Of a stretch of DNA of 64,000 bases, positions 51,586 to 60,959 are shown one piece after another. The notes under the pieces were generated by a model, which had not been told where the DNA came from, searched no databases, and worked only from the letters and a program-made list of their open reading frames with translations. Origin of the DNA: Bacteroidota bacterium (GTDB lineage: Bacteria > Bacteroidota > Bacteroidia > Bacteroidales > FEN-979); the NCBI GenBank assembly GCA_026391835.1, contig JAPLDF010000005.1, positions 1-64,000 of the forward strand, in the 5' to 3' direction. Position numbers and translations under genes: made by a program. The number at the start of each line of letters is the position of its first letter. Position 1 is the stretch's first letter.

Positions 51586-51781
51586 TGGTGAAGGAGCTTC
51601 CTGAAGCGAAGGTCAAAGATAGAAAAACAAAGTTCATGAGGCGTGCTGCTTTTAATTCAGGTCTTTCAATTTGACTCATTTTAAACACCTGCAACAAACG
51701 ATAAATCCCAATTGACCTCATTCTGCCACCGGACTGTGAAACGAGGGGGGCTGAATCCGGCCTGTCTGAGCGGGTAATTTG

Positions 51782-52519
51782 TTAAAAAGCCCTGACAGCA
51801 CGCACATGGGCGGGGTTGGCCTTACCGTAGTAGGCCTGGGTGCCATCGCCGAAGGACTGGTCCCACGCATAGTCGGAACTATACTCGGAGGAACTCCAAT
51901 AGATGGCATTGGCAAAGCCACCAACGACAGCTTTTTGCAGGTACAATAAATTCAGTTCATGTTTTGATGGCATATACCAATCGCCATAGGTAACACCGCC
52001 AGCCGCTGTTGAATACTGATTGCACAGGGTGGCTGCAAATGCATTCCCGTCAACCGGGCCTTGGTTGGCGACAATTATCGGGGTGTTTTTTAATCCGGCA
52101 CCAACTCCATCCGCCCGGGCACGTGTATTTGTGAAAGACCCCCCGTGCCACCTCATTGAAGTACCCTGATCGGCAATGGTCGCTATCAATCCGTGCTGTC
52201 CGCTGTCGTACACATAAAACACAATGCCCCCGCAGTAGCTTTCGCCAATATAGTGGGTATTACTGACCCAGGAGGTACCATTGTACGTTTCATTGCAGTT
52301 TCTGGAGGCATTGTAAATTGTAAGACCGGCAACTGGTGCAGAAATAGCGTCCCGCTGGCTGGTGGACATCCGGGGCGGCAGGAATCCTTTCGAGGTTGAT
52401 TTTACATCGAGCATTGCCGAAGGATCGGGTGCGCTGTTTTCGGTATTGATGCCGACCTGGGCATGGGTCTCGACCATAGCAAAAGCAATAATCGCTAAAA
52501 AGAGGACTAACTTTTTCAT
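51782..52519 (-). CDS. Secreted protein with AMLDVKST motif and Lcl-like C-terminus
   Basis: The 245-residue protein has a signal peptide (1-20, ending ETHAQ) and the N-terminal motif VGINTENSAPDPSAMLDVKS followed by KGFLPPRM. This motif is widespread in Bacteroidota secreted proteins and phage tail fibres. The C-terminal part (YCGGIVFYVYDSGQHGLIAT, then DWYMPSKHELNLLY and WSSSEY) is a DUF1566/Lcl-like surface domain. It may be a surface adhesin. A paralogue with the same N-terminal block follows at 52683. Confidence 0.75.
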   Translation of the reverse strand: MKKLVLFLAIIAFAMVETHAQVGINTENSAPDPSAMLDVKSTSKGFLPPRMSTSQRDAISAPVAGLTIYNASRNCNETYNGTSWVSNTHYIGESYCGGIVFYVYDSGQHGLIATIADQGTSMRWHGGSFTNTRARADGVGAGLKNTPIIVANQGPVDGNAFAATLCNQYSTAAGGVTYGDWYMPSKHELNLLYLQKAVVGGFANAIYWSSSEYSSDYAWDQSFGDGTQAYYGKANPAHVRAVRAF

Positions 52520-52682
52520 GAAGGAAGGGATTTGTGATTGGGTGCCGAAAGTTAATGTTAAACTGGCCTAAAAGCAAGTGTTTTGTGAACTATTTAACAC
52601 GAATATGTGTTACCCCACTTACGGCGGTTTTTTCTTTTTAAGGGAAGAATGCGGGTAAAATCGGGTACCCTTTGTTTTCCGC

Positions 52683-53585
52683 TTAACCCCTTACGCACCT
52701 TATTGTAAAGCCGCATGTCTTCGGGAGGTAGCCTACAACGCTGCTGATATTTCCAAAATACAGGTAATACGCGTTGGTGACATTGTTCTGCACGCTACTC
52801 ACTGTAAAACCGGAAGAGCCCCGGCTGAGCAGCGAGCCATTCCCATTGTTAAGGTACCCGGCAGCGTGCAATTTAAGATTCGAATTCCAGGGATCATTCC
52901 AGGTTGTCCATCCTCCTGAAGCATCTATATTGATCAATTCGGTGTGTGTCGGGATGCGCCAGCCGGCAGAAAGCTCAAGTGTGCACGGGTCATTCTCCGC
53001 CAACCAGTCAAGGCTTTCATTAATGACAGTAGTCCATGCACTTGCAGGAGTTCTTGTGGTACCATCATGCTTGTAGCCTTGCTTACGGTTAAACTGCCAG
53101 TACCATCCCGCGGAGGGTTCAGAAGCATCATCGACTGCGATTGCCTGGCGGGTTGCCCCCAGGTTGCTGGTAATCCAGCATTTCAATGGTTCACCCGCGA
53201 TATTGGTTATGGTTCCATAGGTGGTGGTTTTCGGTTCTGGTGCAACCTCCCCTGCCAGATGGTTTATTGTAAAAGTACTCCCGCAAACCACCTGGGGTTG
53301 AATGGATGAAGTTCCAACAGAAATTTCTTTCCACTGGGCGAAATTTGCAAGGTAAATATACAGTTTATTATCAGTTGTACAGAACACGATCAAACCATTG
53401 GCGGGATTGGAAATTAACGACACCTGTTCCAATGTCATGCGGGGAGGTAACAGCCCCTTGGTGGTTGATTTAACATCCAGCATCGCCGTAGGATCGGGTG
53501 AACTGTTGTCACCATTGATGCTGACCTGTGCTGCTGCCTGGAAACAGCATGCTAATATAAAAAGCAGGAGTACAAATTTTTTCAT
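52683..53585 (-). CDS. Secreted protein with AMLDVKST motif and paralogous C-terminal domain
   Basis: The 300-residue protein has a signal peptide (1-20) and the block SSPDPTAMLDVKST followed by KGLLPPRM, shared with the gene at 51782. The C-terminus (about 180-300) has GWRIPTHTELINID and ends FTIRCVRG, the pattern of the Fibrobacter-type major paralogous domain. The two genes have related N-termini but different C-terminal domains, which suggests domain swapping. Surface location is inferred from the signal peptide. It stands in tandem with its paralogue, about 160 bases apart. Confidence 0.75.
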   Translation of the reverse strand: MKKFVLLLFILACCFQAAAQVSINGDNSSPDPTAMLDVKSTTKGLLPPRMTLEQVSLISNPANGLIVFCTTDNKLYIYLANFAQWKEISVGTSSIQPQVVCGSTFTINHLAGEVAPEPKTTTYGTITNIAGEPLKCWITSNLGATRQAIAVDDASEPSAGWYWQFNRKQGYKHDGTTRTPASAWTTVINESLDWLAENDPCTLELSAGWRIPTHTELINIDASGGWTTWNDPWNSNLKLHAAGYLNNGNGSLLSRGSSGFTVSSVQNNVTNAYYLYFGNISSVVGYLPKTCGFTIRCVRG

Positions 53586-53800
53586 GGGATCGGGTTAGGT
53601 GTCAGAATGCTGGTTTTTCATTGAACTGCCAAATTAATCAATGTTAAACTGTTACGCAAGAAAATTTTAGCCACTACCTAATATCTCTACCTCTAGATAC
53701 TTGTTGATGAGGCAGAAAACCAGTGAGCCCGGGATTGTGTTTTGTGCCGGACAAAACGACGAACATTGTTATCTTTACCGGAACAATTGAATCAATATCA

Positions 53801-54841
53801 ATGATCCCTGCGATCGGTGTTTGCATTGTAGCCTATAACCAGCAATCCTTTATTGGAGAATGCATCGAAAGTGTGCTGAACCAGCAATCGGATTACAGGA
53901 TTGTCATGTTTATTGGAGATGACTGCAGTACTGACGGGACCTATTCAGTGTGCCAGCGATATCGCGATTTGAATCCCGACCTCATTCAACTGATGCGCAA
54001 TGAGCGGAATCTTGGACTGGTTGCCAATACGATGAATGTGTTGCAACGAATACAACGTGCGGGTTGCGATTATGTGGCGTTCCTTGACGGGGATGATTAC
54101 TGGACCGACCCGTTAAAAATAAGGAAACAGGTCTCATTCCTTGAAAACAACCCTGGTTACGGCCTGGTGCATACACGGATAAAAAACGAGAAGGCACGCC
54201 GGGATGTTCCTGACGGTGATGTAGCCGGTATCATCCTTGATTACCTCGAAAAATACATGCGGAACTGCACGGTCCTTTTTCGGTCGGAATTGTTGAATTA
54301 TATTAATTTCCAAGAGATAAGCTCGCGGGGATTCCTGGTTTGCGACTGGATCATATACACCATCTTCAGCAAACACAAAGCCTGGTTTAAATATTTTGAT
54401 GATGAGACCGCCTGCTGGCGTTCGGGACACGAATCGGTCTCAAACCCGGCCTCGTTCGCAAAAGCAGTTCAGTACCAGGAAAACGGGCTCCTGCAATGGC
54501 GTTACCTTGCTGAACTGTTTCCCGAAGATTTTCGGGATGTTGAGCGAAATGCCGCGGCATACATGTACTTCAAAATGTTCGATCTTGCCTTTCAATTCAA
54601 TCAATTCAGCATCGCTCACCAGCTGGCGGAAAACTTCCATGCATATGAAGAACATAATAAATCACTGACTTTCCGGATGAAACGGAATGCAGCGCAAACA
54701 AAACCGGCATTTTATATTTTTCGTGCCATGAAAAAAATCATAAAGTCGTCTGAGTCAGCATATTTTAAATGCTCCGTTTTCGTTTTGCAAACATTCGGGT
54801 CAGCATACCAATATTGGCAAAATATTTCTCGTCAGTCTTAA
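53801..54841 (+). CDS. Family 2 glycosyltransferase
   Basis: The 346-residue enzyme transfers a sugar from a nucleotide donor to a growing glycan. The GT-A fold starts IGVCIVAYNQQSFIGECIESVL (about 5-26), then FIGDDCSTDGT (about 43-53) and FLDGDDYWTD (about 98-107, the DxD site). There is no membrane segment. I use the ATG at 53801; an upstream reading starts with GTG. The C-terminal region is helical, and its last 77 bases overlap the convergent Fic gene. Confidence 0.85.
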   Translation: MIPAIGVCIVAYNQQSFIGECIESVLNQQSDYRIVMFIGDDCSTDGTYSVCQRYRDLNPDLIQLMRNERNLGLVANTMNVLQRIQRAGCDYVAFLDGDDYWTDPLKIRKQVSFLENNPGYGLVHTRIKNEKARRDVPDGDVAGIILDYLEKYMRNCTVLFRSELLNYINFQEISSRGFLVCDWIIYTIFSKHKAWFKYFDDETACWRSGHESVSNPASFAKAVQYQENGLLQWRYLAELFPEDFRDVERNAAAYMYFKMFDLAFQFNQFSIAHQLAENFHAYEEHNKSLTFRMKRNAAQTKPAFYIFRAMKKIIKSSESAYFKCSVFVLQTFGSAYQYWQNISRQS

Positions 54842-55937
54842 CCACCAATTCAAGCCCAATAAGTTTTTCAATATCCCGCTGGATGGTTTTCTCGCTAACC
54901 TGCGCATAAATTCTTGCAAGCTGAACAGTCAGCAGTGACACTTCTGAAAGTGAAAGACCTCTGTCTACCGGGAATTCCAGGGCTAATGTTCGCTGTCTTT
55001 TAAACACTTCATCTCTTTTGATGGATTTAATTGCATCGAATTTGTCGTAAATTAATTTTTGCCATGTGTTTTCAAGCTGGCTTTTCTGAATAATCAGGAG
55101 TGTTTGTTCTAACCCATCCCGAAACCCCAGGAGTGCATAATCGATGAAACATGTTAAATCCCTGTTTTCTCTTGCTTTTTCAATTTGCCTGTAATATTCT
55201 GTACGCGTCAGATTGTAAAAATTGGATAAGATGTGGGATGAGATGTCAGGGTTTCCGCCACGAAGCAACAGGTAGAATTCCAAAAGCCTGCCGGTACGGC
55301 CATTCCCATCACCAAACGGATGTATCCATTCAACATATATGTGTGATACGATCGCCTGAACCAGTACTTCTCCAAAAGATTGAACTTTTTGCCCAAATTT
55401 GAATTCGGCACGAATCCAATTGCAAAATTTATCGAGTAAAATCGTGACATCCCGATAATCCGGACACCGGTATGAACCAACAATAACGTCATTATTTCTC
55501 AACCTGCCGGGAATTGCAGCTAAATGCTCACCAAGGTTTTTCCCAACCATTTTATGAAATCTTTTGATGAGCTCAACAGAGATTATATGATCGACCTTCC
55601 CATCCACAACCTCTGTGAGCAATTCATTCAATGCATCAAGAATATTTTGCACCTCAATTTCCTGATATTCCTTGCTTGGTGGTAACTTTTGACCCGCCAT
55701 CATTTTCTGAATTTCTTCATCAGAAAGGGTGTTACCTTCAATGGCAGTTGTTGCCTGAGCTCCTTTCAATAAGGCAACATTCATTAGTTCGGTATAATGA
55801 TGTGGAAGGATCGGAGTGTTGTTGATCGCATTGATATAAGCCTCACACTGTCCTAATAAAAGCCAGGTAGCCTCTGATAGTTCCCAATTCTTTTTAAACA
55901 GCAAGTGAGGATATTCCCTATGAAGTTTTGCTTCCAT
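54765..55937 (-). CDS. Fic-domain protein with C-terminal winged helix
   Basis: The 390-residue protein has the Fic active site HPFGDGNGRTGR at about residues 205-216. It would transfer AMP (or another group) to Ser, Thr or Tyr in target proteins. An N-terminal inhibitory helix TTAIEGN (the [S/T]xxxE[G/N] motif, about residue 60) is present, so it should be self-inhibited. The C-terminal 70 residues resemble a winged helix-turn-helix (LSEVSLLTVQLARIYAQVSEKTIQRDI), which may bind its own promoter. The promoter region has three ACATAAT repeats at 55971-56002. It overlaps the glycosyltransferase gene by 77 bases (tail to tail). Confidence 0.9.
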   Translation of the reverse strand: MEAKLHREYPHLLFKKNWELSEATWLLLGQCEAYINAINNTPILPHHYTELMNVALLKGAQATTAIEGNTLSDEEIQKMMAGQKLPPSKEYQEIEVQNILDALNELLTEVVDGKVDHIISVELIKRFHKMVGKNLGEHLAAIPGRLRNNDVIVGSYRCPDYRDVTILLDKFCNWIRAEFKFGQKVQSFGEVLVQAIVSHIYVEWIHPFGDGNGRTGRLLEFYLLLRGGNPDISSHILSNFYNLTRTEYYRQIEKARENRDLTCFIDYALLGFRDGLEQTLLIIQKSQLENTWQKLIYDKFDAIKSIKRDEVFKRQRTLALEFPVDRGLSLSEVSLLTVQLARIYAQVSEKTIQRDIEKLIGLELVVKTDEKYFANIGMLTRMFAKRKRSI

Positions 55938-55970
55938 ATTTAATTATATTCAAACAAGACATTTACGCTG

Positions 55971-56015
55971 ACATAATTCTATACATAATCGCAGACATAA
56001 TTATGGACAAAGATA
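55971..56015 (-). promoter_or_regulatory. Fic promoter with three ACATAAT direct repeats
   Basis: A -7 box (minus strand TATCTTTG, 56015-56008) is followed by three copies of ACATAAT(T) starting at 55971, 55983 and 55995, at 12-base spacing, covering the predicted start of transcription. This looks like an operator for a dimeric or oligomeric repressor, possibly the Fic winged helix itself. Confidence 0.55.
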
Positions 56016-56350
56016 ACGACATCGAACAGAATACGCAAGACTTTTGTTATAACTAAAGTTAAAACTTGTATTAACAAAACGCTGATGCTGGAAAGCATTG
56101 CCGGTGGCTTCGGGTTTTATCGCACTCTGATTTTTGCCGCAATGGTAAATAGGGGCCAGTTGCAGGTCAGAATGGGTTGATTTGGCGGAGACGTTACGCC
56201 TGAAGGCTTGTACAAAACCTCCACCTGCGACTTGCCTGACGTCAATAAGGAAACTTGTTCAAGAAAGGTTTTAAAGTTTGGTTATTAATATCCTGCTTCT
56301 GATTTCTAAGTAAAAGATCATATCCGGGTAAAACAACGACTTAACGAATT
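56016..56350. other. Spacer with no convincing gene
   Basis: I see no gene or RNA in this stretch. A 31-codon frame on the plus strand near 56082 has no motif. AT-rich dyads lie at 56041-56080, upstream of the Fic promoter. The rest is unremarkable. Confidence 0.3.
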
Positions 56351-56515
56351 CTACCTGATAAAATTTGTAACAACTTTCTTTTCGGGTACCGGAGGTTGAA
56401 TAGTACCTGGTGCAACCTCTTTCATTTTCATCAGCCAGGCCATGGTTTTTCCCAAAACACGCATAATTCGTATCCCCTCTTTTTTCGGACTTCCGTTTAT
56501 TGCGATTACTTTCAT
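56351..56515 (-). pseudogene. Internally deleted flavodoxin-family reductase
   Basis: The 54-residue frame starts MKVIAINGSPKKEGIR, the FMN-binding opening of NADPH-dependent FMN reductase/flavodoxin-family proteins (NGSPxKxGNT). It jumps within a few residues to MRVLGKTMAWLMKMKE... and ends KKVVTNFIR, the family's usual C-terminus. About 140 middle residues are gone. It is therefore likely a nonfunctional relic with an intact start and stop. The deletion is in frame, so a small product could still be made. Confidence 0.6.
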
Positions 56516-56554
56516 GGGTTATATTTTTACAGCACTTGTTTGTCAGCCAACAAC

Positions 56555-56989
56555 TTAAATAACAACGTTGTAAATATCGCTCCTGTTCCTTTTGATATTC
56601 CGGATGAAAAATCCACCAGCCTGGGGAATATCTTCCAGCAAATCAAAGAACGCACATGATCCGGGCAGGGGCGCAAAGATCAGGGTGAACCGGTAAGATT
56701 TCCCTGCGGGAACATGGGTCCATTCAGGAGCAAGGGTGATATTTTCGGCATGGTGCATATGGCTTCGCTCTCCCGAGGCTTTGTCAATCAGGAATGTAGA
56801 GCTCCATATCCTGATGCTTCCGTCAATTTCAGCATGGTAGATACAATGCACGATGACAGCTTTTTCTTCATGGATCTGGCCCAGGATTTCTTCCTTCAGT
56901 TTGTCATCGAACCTGACGGCCGGGACTTCAATGATCGTTTCCGTGTGCTCTTCGGGTTCAGTATTGGATCTGGGGTTTTGGTCGGACAT
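56555..56989 (-). CDS. Hypothetical protein
   Basis: The 144-residue protein has a charged N-terminus (SNTEPEEHTETIIEV) and a beta-rich domain with several His and aromatic residues (AEIDGSIRIWSSTFL, SHMHHAENITL, RFTLIFAPLPGSCAFFDLLED). It has no signal peptide or catalytic motif I recognise. The region has no other gene on either side in this strand. It ends 40 bases after the flavodoxin relic begins upstream. Confidence 0.6.
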   Translation of the reverse strand: MSDQNPRSNTEPEEHTETIIEVPAVRFDDKLKEEILGQIHEEKAVIVHCIYHAEIDGSIRIWSSTFLIDKASGERSHMHHAENITLAPEWTHVPAGKSYRFTLIFAPLPGSCAFFDLLEDIPQAGGFFIRNIKRNRSDIYNVVI

Positions 56990-57127
56990 ATGACAAATTT
57001 AAGAAATTTGCCGTGATCCCTGTCGAGGTCCGCTGTTTTTCACTCAAAAATATCGCGCTGGAATTCTTCATGAATTAAGCCTGGGGCTAATCCGAATACA
57101 AGAAAATGCCACAAAGGCACCAGGGCA

Positions 57128-57781
57128 CTAAGGTAACGCTTTAAAAAACGCCTCCAGCTTCCGCTCGTCTAGTTTACCATCAGTACGGACGCCGGAACAT
57201 ACATCCACTCCAAAGGGCTGAACGATATCAATGGCTTCCCTGATGTTCGCGGCATTCAACCCGCCGGCCAGAAACACCGGCACCCCCGACTGCTCAACGA
57301 TCTTACGGCTGATCGCCCAATTGTGCGTGCGCCCGGTGCCTCCCAGTTCCTTCACTGCCAGGTTGGGATTCCCGCTGTCAAGCAACAGAAGGTCAACCTT
57401 TTCAGATATTTTAAGCGCTTCCTCGATTGATTTCTCACCAAGGACATGAATGACCTGGACAATTTTAACATTGGGCAGTTTGTCCCTGACATCCCGGTAT
57501 GAGCCGAGTTTCAACGCGTCGACAATCTGGATCGTATTGGTATTAACCCTTTTGTGGTGCGAGATGATCCCGCCGCTGGAGGTTTCTGAGGTCAGTAAAA
57601 AAGTCGCCACCGGCGGCGGGACAGATCTGGCAATTGCGCAGATAATTTCATCGCTGATTACCCCCTGGCCGGAGGGCATCCTGCCCACAAGTCCGATCGC
57701 ATCCGCCCCGGATGTTATGGCTGTTTGCGCTTCAGTTACCGAACTGATGCAGCATATTTTAATTCGAATCATTGAGTTCAT
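57128..57781 (-). CDS. Phosphoribosylanthranilate isomerase-like protein
   Basis: The 217-residue TIM-barrel has the catalytic Cys in IRIKICCISSV (about residue 11) and the acidic residue in VDLLLLDSG (about 130). It also has FLAGGLNAANIREAI (about 175) and VDVCSGVRTDGKLD (about 195), the TrpF set (KICG, DG, GGL, SGVE). It isomerises phosphoribosylanthranilate in tryptophan synthesis. No other trp genes are next to it, so it may be a stand-alone homologue with another substrate. The sequence has KICC instead of KICG and SGVR instead of SGVE. Confidence 0.8.
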   Translation of the reverse strand: MNSMIRIKICCISSVTEAQTAITSGADAIGLVGRMPSGQGVISDEIICAIARSVPPPVATFLLTSETSSGGIISHHKRVNTNTIQIVDALKLGSYRDVRDKLPNVKIVQVIHVLGEKSIEEALKISEKVDLLLLDSGNPNLAVKELGGTGRTHNWAISRKIVEQSGVPVFLAGGLNAANIREAIDIVQPFGVDVCSGVRTDGKLDERKLEAFFKALP

Positions 57782-58035
57782 GCATTAATTGATCAACGGT
57801 AGCGTTGGTTCCTTACACGGCAACCGATAACTGCGGTGCCGAAAAACCTGGTGACGCCATTTGCAGGCAGGAGTAAACGAAAATAACGGTTATATATTTT
57901 TCAACATTACCAACTATTTTCAACTTTGCACAAGGGCCGGACTGCTGTTAACTGTCAATCTGGTGAGGTGGCCAGATTGATTCGGTGAAAACTGGTGAAA
58001 GCGGGTGTTTTTTCCAGGTGACACTTTTCAGGAAT

Positions 58036-58608
58036 TTACTGGCTGAGTGAAAATGACCCCGGCCCTCCAGACAGGGTCAGAATCGTAAACAATATTATTG
58101 GGAAGCTGAGCGGAAGAACTACCGGCAAAACCCACGAGGCCGTAGTCATACCTCTGGCTTTATAGTATATTTCAATTTTTTTTATGGTTGAACAATCAAA
58201 TCCAATCTTATTGCCGGTACCAAAAACAGGGATAAGTGTATCGTTTGAGAGGTAAATATGCGCCTCATTCAATACATACGTTTCGTTATGCTTGTTGGTA
58301 TACCGGTATCTGTTTGCTTTTTCCGGGTTTGTATTCCGGAATTTAAAGTGGTTGGCCGGGAGAACGGATAAAATTCCGGAAACCTGGCTATTGCTGATCC
58401 CCATGTTTTCGATGTGCCATGCCGAATCTCCCTGGTGTAAAATTAAATATTTAAACAGGGAATCCAAATTTTTTATCTCCCGCGGGGTGATGTTTTTAAC
58501 CGTATGTACTTTATAGTAATACATGCAACCATGCATGGACGAAAGCATTAAACCCGCAATCAAAATGACACAAATCTTTTTCATCTGCCTGATCCTCGTT
58601 GTTGTCAT
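58036..58608 (-). CDS. Small lipoprotein of unknown function
   Basis: A lipoprotein signal with a lipobox SMHGC follows MKKICVILIAGLM (start at 58584); the first ATG at 58608 overlaps the stop of the preceding gene (ATGA) and would add eight residues. The mature part has a region FKYLILHQGDSAWHI and a C-terminal hydrophobic segment (about 160-180). No family is recognised. The operon link with the T9SS protein suggests an envelope function. Confidence 0.55.
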   Translation of the reverse strand: MTTTRIRQMKKICVILIAGLMLSSMHGCMYYYKVHTVKNITPREIKNLDSLFKYLILHQGDSAWHIENMGISNSQVSGILSVLPANHFKFRNTNPEKANRYRYTNKHNETYVLNEAHIYLSNDTLIPVFGTGNKIGFDCSTIKKIEIYYKARGMTTASWVLPVVLPLSFPIILFTILTLSGGPGSFSLSQ

Positions 58609-60743
58609 TGTTTTATGATTTTTCCGACGGCAATGCCCGTTTCTCCCGTCAAACGCACAACATAAACCCCGCGGGGCAGGGTGCTGAGGTCAACCGGTGT
58701 TTTGGGACCGGCGATCGGGCGGGTGATGCGTTGCCGGCCGCAGAGGTCCAGGATGGTCACGGAACCTTTCTGGTTTGTTTCGATGGTAATGCCGGAGGAT
58801 GCGGGGTTCGGATACACTTTTAAAACATTCCCTTTCACGGCTTCGGTCTTGGCAGATGTCGGGATGCCATTTTCGTTGAAAGCAGCAAGCCCCGACCCGG
58901 AGGTTCCGATCCATTTCGTCCCGTTCAGGTCGACGGCCGTTGAATTGACCCAGTCCACGGGCAGGTCCGAATTGGCCCTGTTGTAGATTGTCCAGCTTGT
59001 CCCGTCAAATTTCGCCAGTCCGCCACCAAAGGTTCCAATCCATTTCGTCCCGTTTCCGTCGATGGATATTGCATGTATATCATTTACAGGTATGGCTGAA
59101 TTCACCATGTTGTAAGTTTTCCAGGTCGTCCCGTCAAACGTTGTCAATCCGCCATACTTTGTTCCAATCCACTTCATCCCGCTTCCGTCGATGGTAATGG
59201 TTTGGACAATGTTATCCGGCATGCCCGAGTTGGAAGTGTTGTAAGTTTTCCAGGTAGCACCGTCAAATTCCACAAGACCATTGTTCGTAGCGATCCACAC
59301 CGTGCCGTTTATGCCAATGGCGATGGAATTGATAAAATTGTCGGGCAATCCCGAATTTGATGTGTTGAATTTCGTCCAGGTTGTTCCGTCAAATTTCGCC
59401 ATTCCGTACCGGGTCCCAATCCACTTTATACCGCTTTCGTCTATGGCTGTAGAATTGACGTAATAACTTGGCAAACCTGAGTTGGACGGTTTGTAGATAG
59501 TCCAGGTTGTCCCTTCAAACCTGGCCAGTCCGCTGCCATCGGTTCCAATCCACCTGATCCCGGTGCCTTCAATGGCAATTGAATTGATGTCGTTATTGGG
59601 GAGTCCGGAATTAGCGGTACTGTATGCAACCCAGCTTGTTCCGTCGAAACCCGCCAGCCCGTCACCGGAATAAGTGCCAATCCATTTCATCCCGCTTCCG
59701 TCAACAGCTGTTGAAGTTACCTGGTTACCTGGCAATCCTGAACTGGAGGTATTGAAGGTTGTCCAATTGACCCCGTCAAATTCAGCCAGTCCGCCACCAT
59801 ATGTCCCGATCCACTTTGTCCCGTTGCCGTCGATGGTTACCGGCTGGACATCATTGTCAGGCAGTCCTGAATTTGCAGTGGTATAGGTCGTCCAGGTCGT
59901 CCCGCCAAACTTTGCCAGTCCTCCGCCCAGGGTCGCAATCCACTTCGTCCCGCTGCCGTCGATGGCGACCGAATAAATCCAGTTATAAGGCAATCCTGAG
60001 TTGGAGCTGTTGAATGTTGTCCAGTTTGTTCCTTCAAATTTTGCCAGCCCGCCGCCATAGGTGCCGATCCATTTCGTCCCGTTCCCGTCAATGGCAATTG
60101 AAAAGACATTGTTGTCGGGCAGGCCCGAATTGGACGAATTGTAAGTTGTCCAGGTTGTCCCGTCAAATTTAGTCATTCCGCCACCAAAGGTTCCGATCCA
60201 TTTCGTTCCTCCTGCGTCAATGGCTGTTGATACTACATAGTTGTCTGGCAATCCTGAATTGGAAGTGTTGTAGGTTGTCCAGTTTGTCCCGTCAAATTTG
60301 CTTAATCCGCCATATTTAGTGCCGATCCACTTCGTTCCGCTCCCGTCGATGACGATTGAATGAACAAGGTTGTCGGGCAGTCCCGAATTTGACGAATTGT
60401 AGGTTGTCCATGTTGTCCCGTCAAATTTCACCAATCCTCCGCCTGCTGTTCCAATCCACTTTGTCCCACTCCCGTCAATGGCTATTGAATAAACCTCATT
60501 AACCGGCAAGCCTGAATTGGATGTACTGTAAAATACACTGGCACCGGTGGCCTTGTCAAATTTTACGAGGTTGCTTATCGTGCCAAGCCACAACACATTA
60601 TCCTCTTCGGCACATGCATTTACCGCATTTCCATAGGTATAAACCAGCCATTGCGGATTTTCGGCTTTTAAATTGGCCCACAGGCATATTGACATGCACA
60701 GGGTGAAAATCATCATTTTCATAATAGGTTTTTTTGAAATCAT
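58605..60743 (-). CDS. T9SS-secreted protein with 42-residue propeller repeats
   Basis: I use the ATG at 60743 (a longer reading starts with GTG; an ATG at 60722 is equally possible). The protein has a signal peptide, about 13 repeats of 42-43 residues with the pattern GLPDNxVxSIAIDGxGTKWIGT then GGLAKFDGTTW, and a C-terminal sorting domain (KVYPNPASSGITIE..., GVYVVRL, final GKIIKQ). The repeats resemble two-component-regulator propellers (Reg_prop/'DUF'-type) and would fold into two or more beta-propellers. It should be exported by type IX secretion. The repeat units are near-identical, which suggests recent expansion by duplication. Confidence 0.85.
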   Translation of the reverse strand: MISKKPIMKMMIFTLCMSICLWANLKAENPQWLVYTYGNAVNACAEEDNVLWLGTISNLVKFDKATGASVFYSTSNSGLPVNEVYSIAIDGSGTKWIGTAGGGLVKFDGTTWTTYNSSNSGLPDNLVHSIVIDGSGTKWIGTKYGGLSKFDGTNWTTYNTSNSGLPDNYVVSTAIDAGGTKWIGTFGGGMTKFDGTTWTTYNSSNSGLPDNNVFSIAIDGNGTKWIGTYGGGLAKFEGTNWTTFNSSNSGLPYNWIYSVAIDGSGTKWIATLGGGLAKFGGTTWTTYTTANSGLPDNDVQPVTIDGNGTKWIGTYGGGLAEFDGVNWTTFNTSSSGLPGNQVTSTAVDGSGMKWIGTYSGDGLAGFDGTSWVAYSTANSGLPNNDINSIAIEGTGIRWIGTDGSGLARFEGTTWTIYKPSNSGLPSYYVNSTAIDESGIKWIGTRYGMAKFDGTTWTKFNTSNSGLPDNFINSIAIGINGTVWIATNNGLVEFDGATWKTYNTSNSGMPDNIVQTITIDGSGMKWIGTKYGGLTTFDGTTWKTYNMVNSAIPVNDIHAISIDGNGTKWIGTFGGGLAKFDGTSWTIYNRANSDLPVDWVNSTAVDLNGTKWIGTSGSGLAAFNENGIPTSAKTEAVKGNVLKVYPNPASSGITIETNQKGSVTILDLCGRQRITRPIAGPKTPVDLSTLPRGVYVVRLTGETGIAVGKIIKQ

Positions 60744-60959
60744 ATACGTGTTTTTGCCAGTATAACAAGGCTTTTCGGGGGGGGTCACTGCGTGTGCGGG
60801 TAGCGGGTGGCAGCAGCGGAGCGGTAATCAAAGATAAAAAATCAGGGACATCAACCCCCTATCATTTCCCAAATATACACAAAATGCCGATATAAGTCAA
60901 GGGGTTGGGGGCGTATGCACCGGTGATTGCTTCGGCTGAGAGTGGTCAGCAACGACTAA

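Noticed and set aside
51586-51721. N-terminal extension of the Cdd1 relic
   Set aside because: The upstream in-frame residues do not resemble the family and include the promoter-like box, so the relic most likely starts at 51585.
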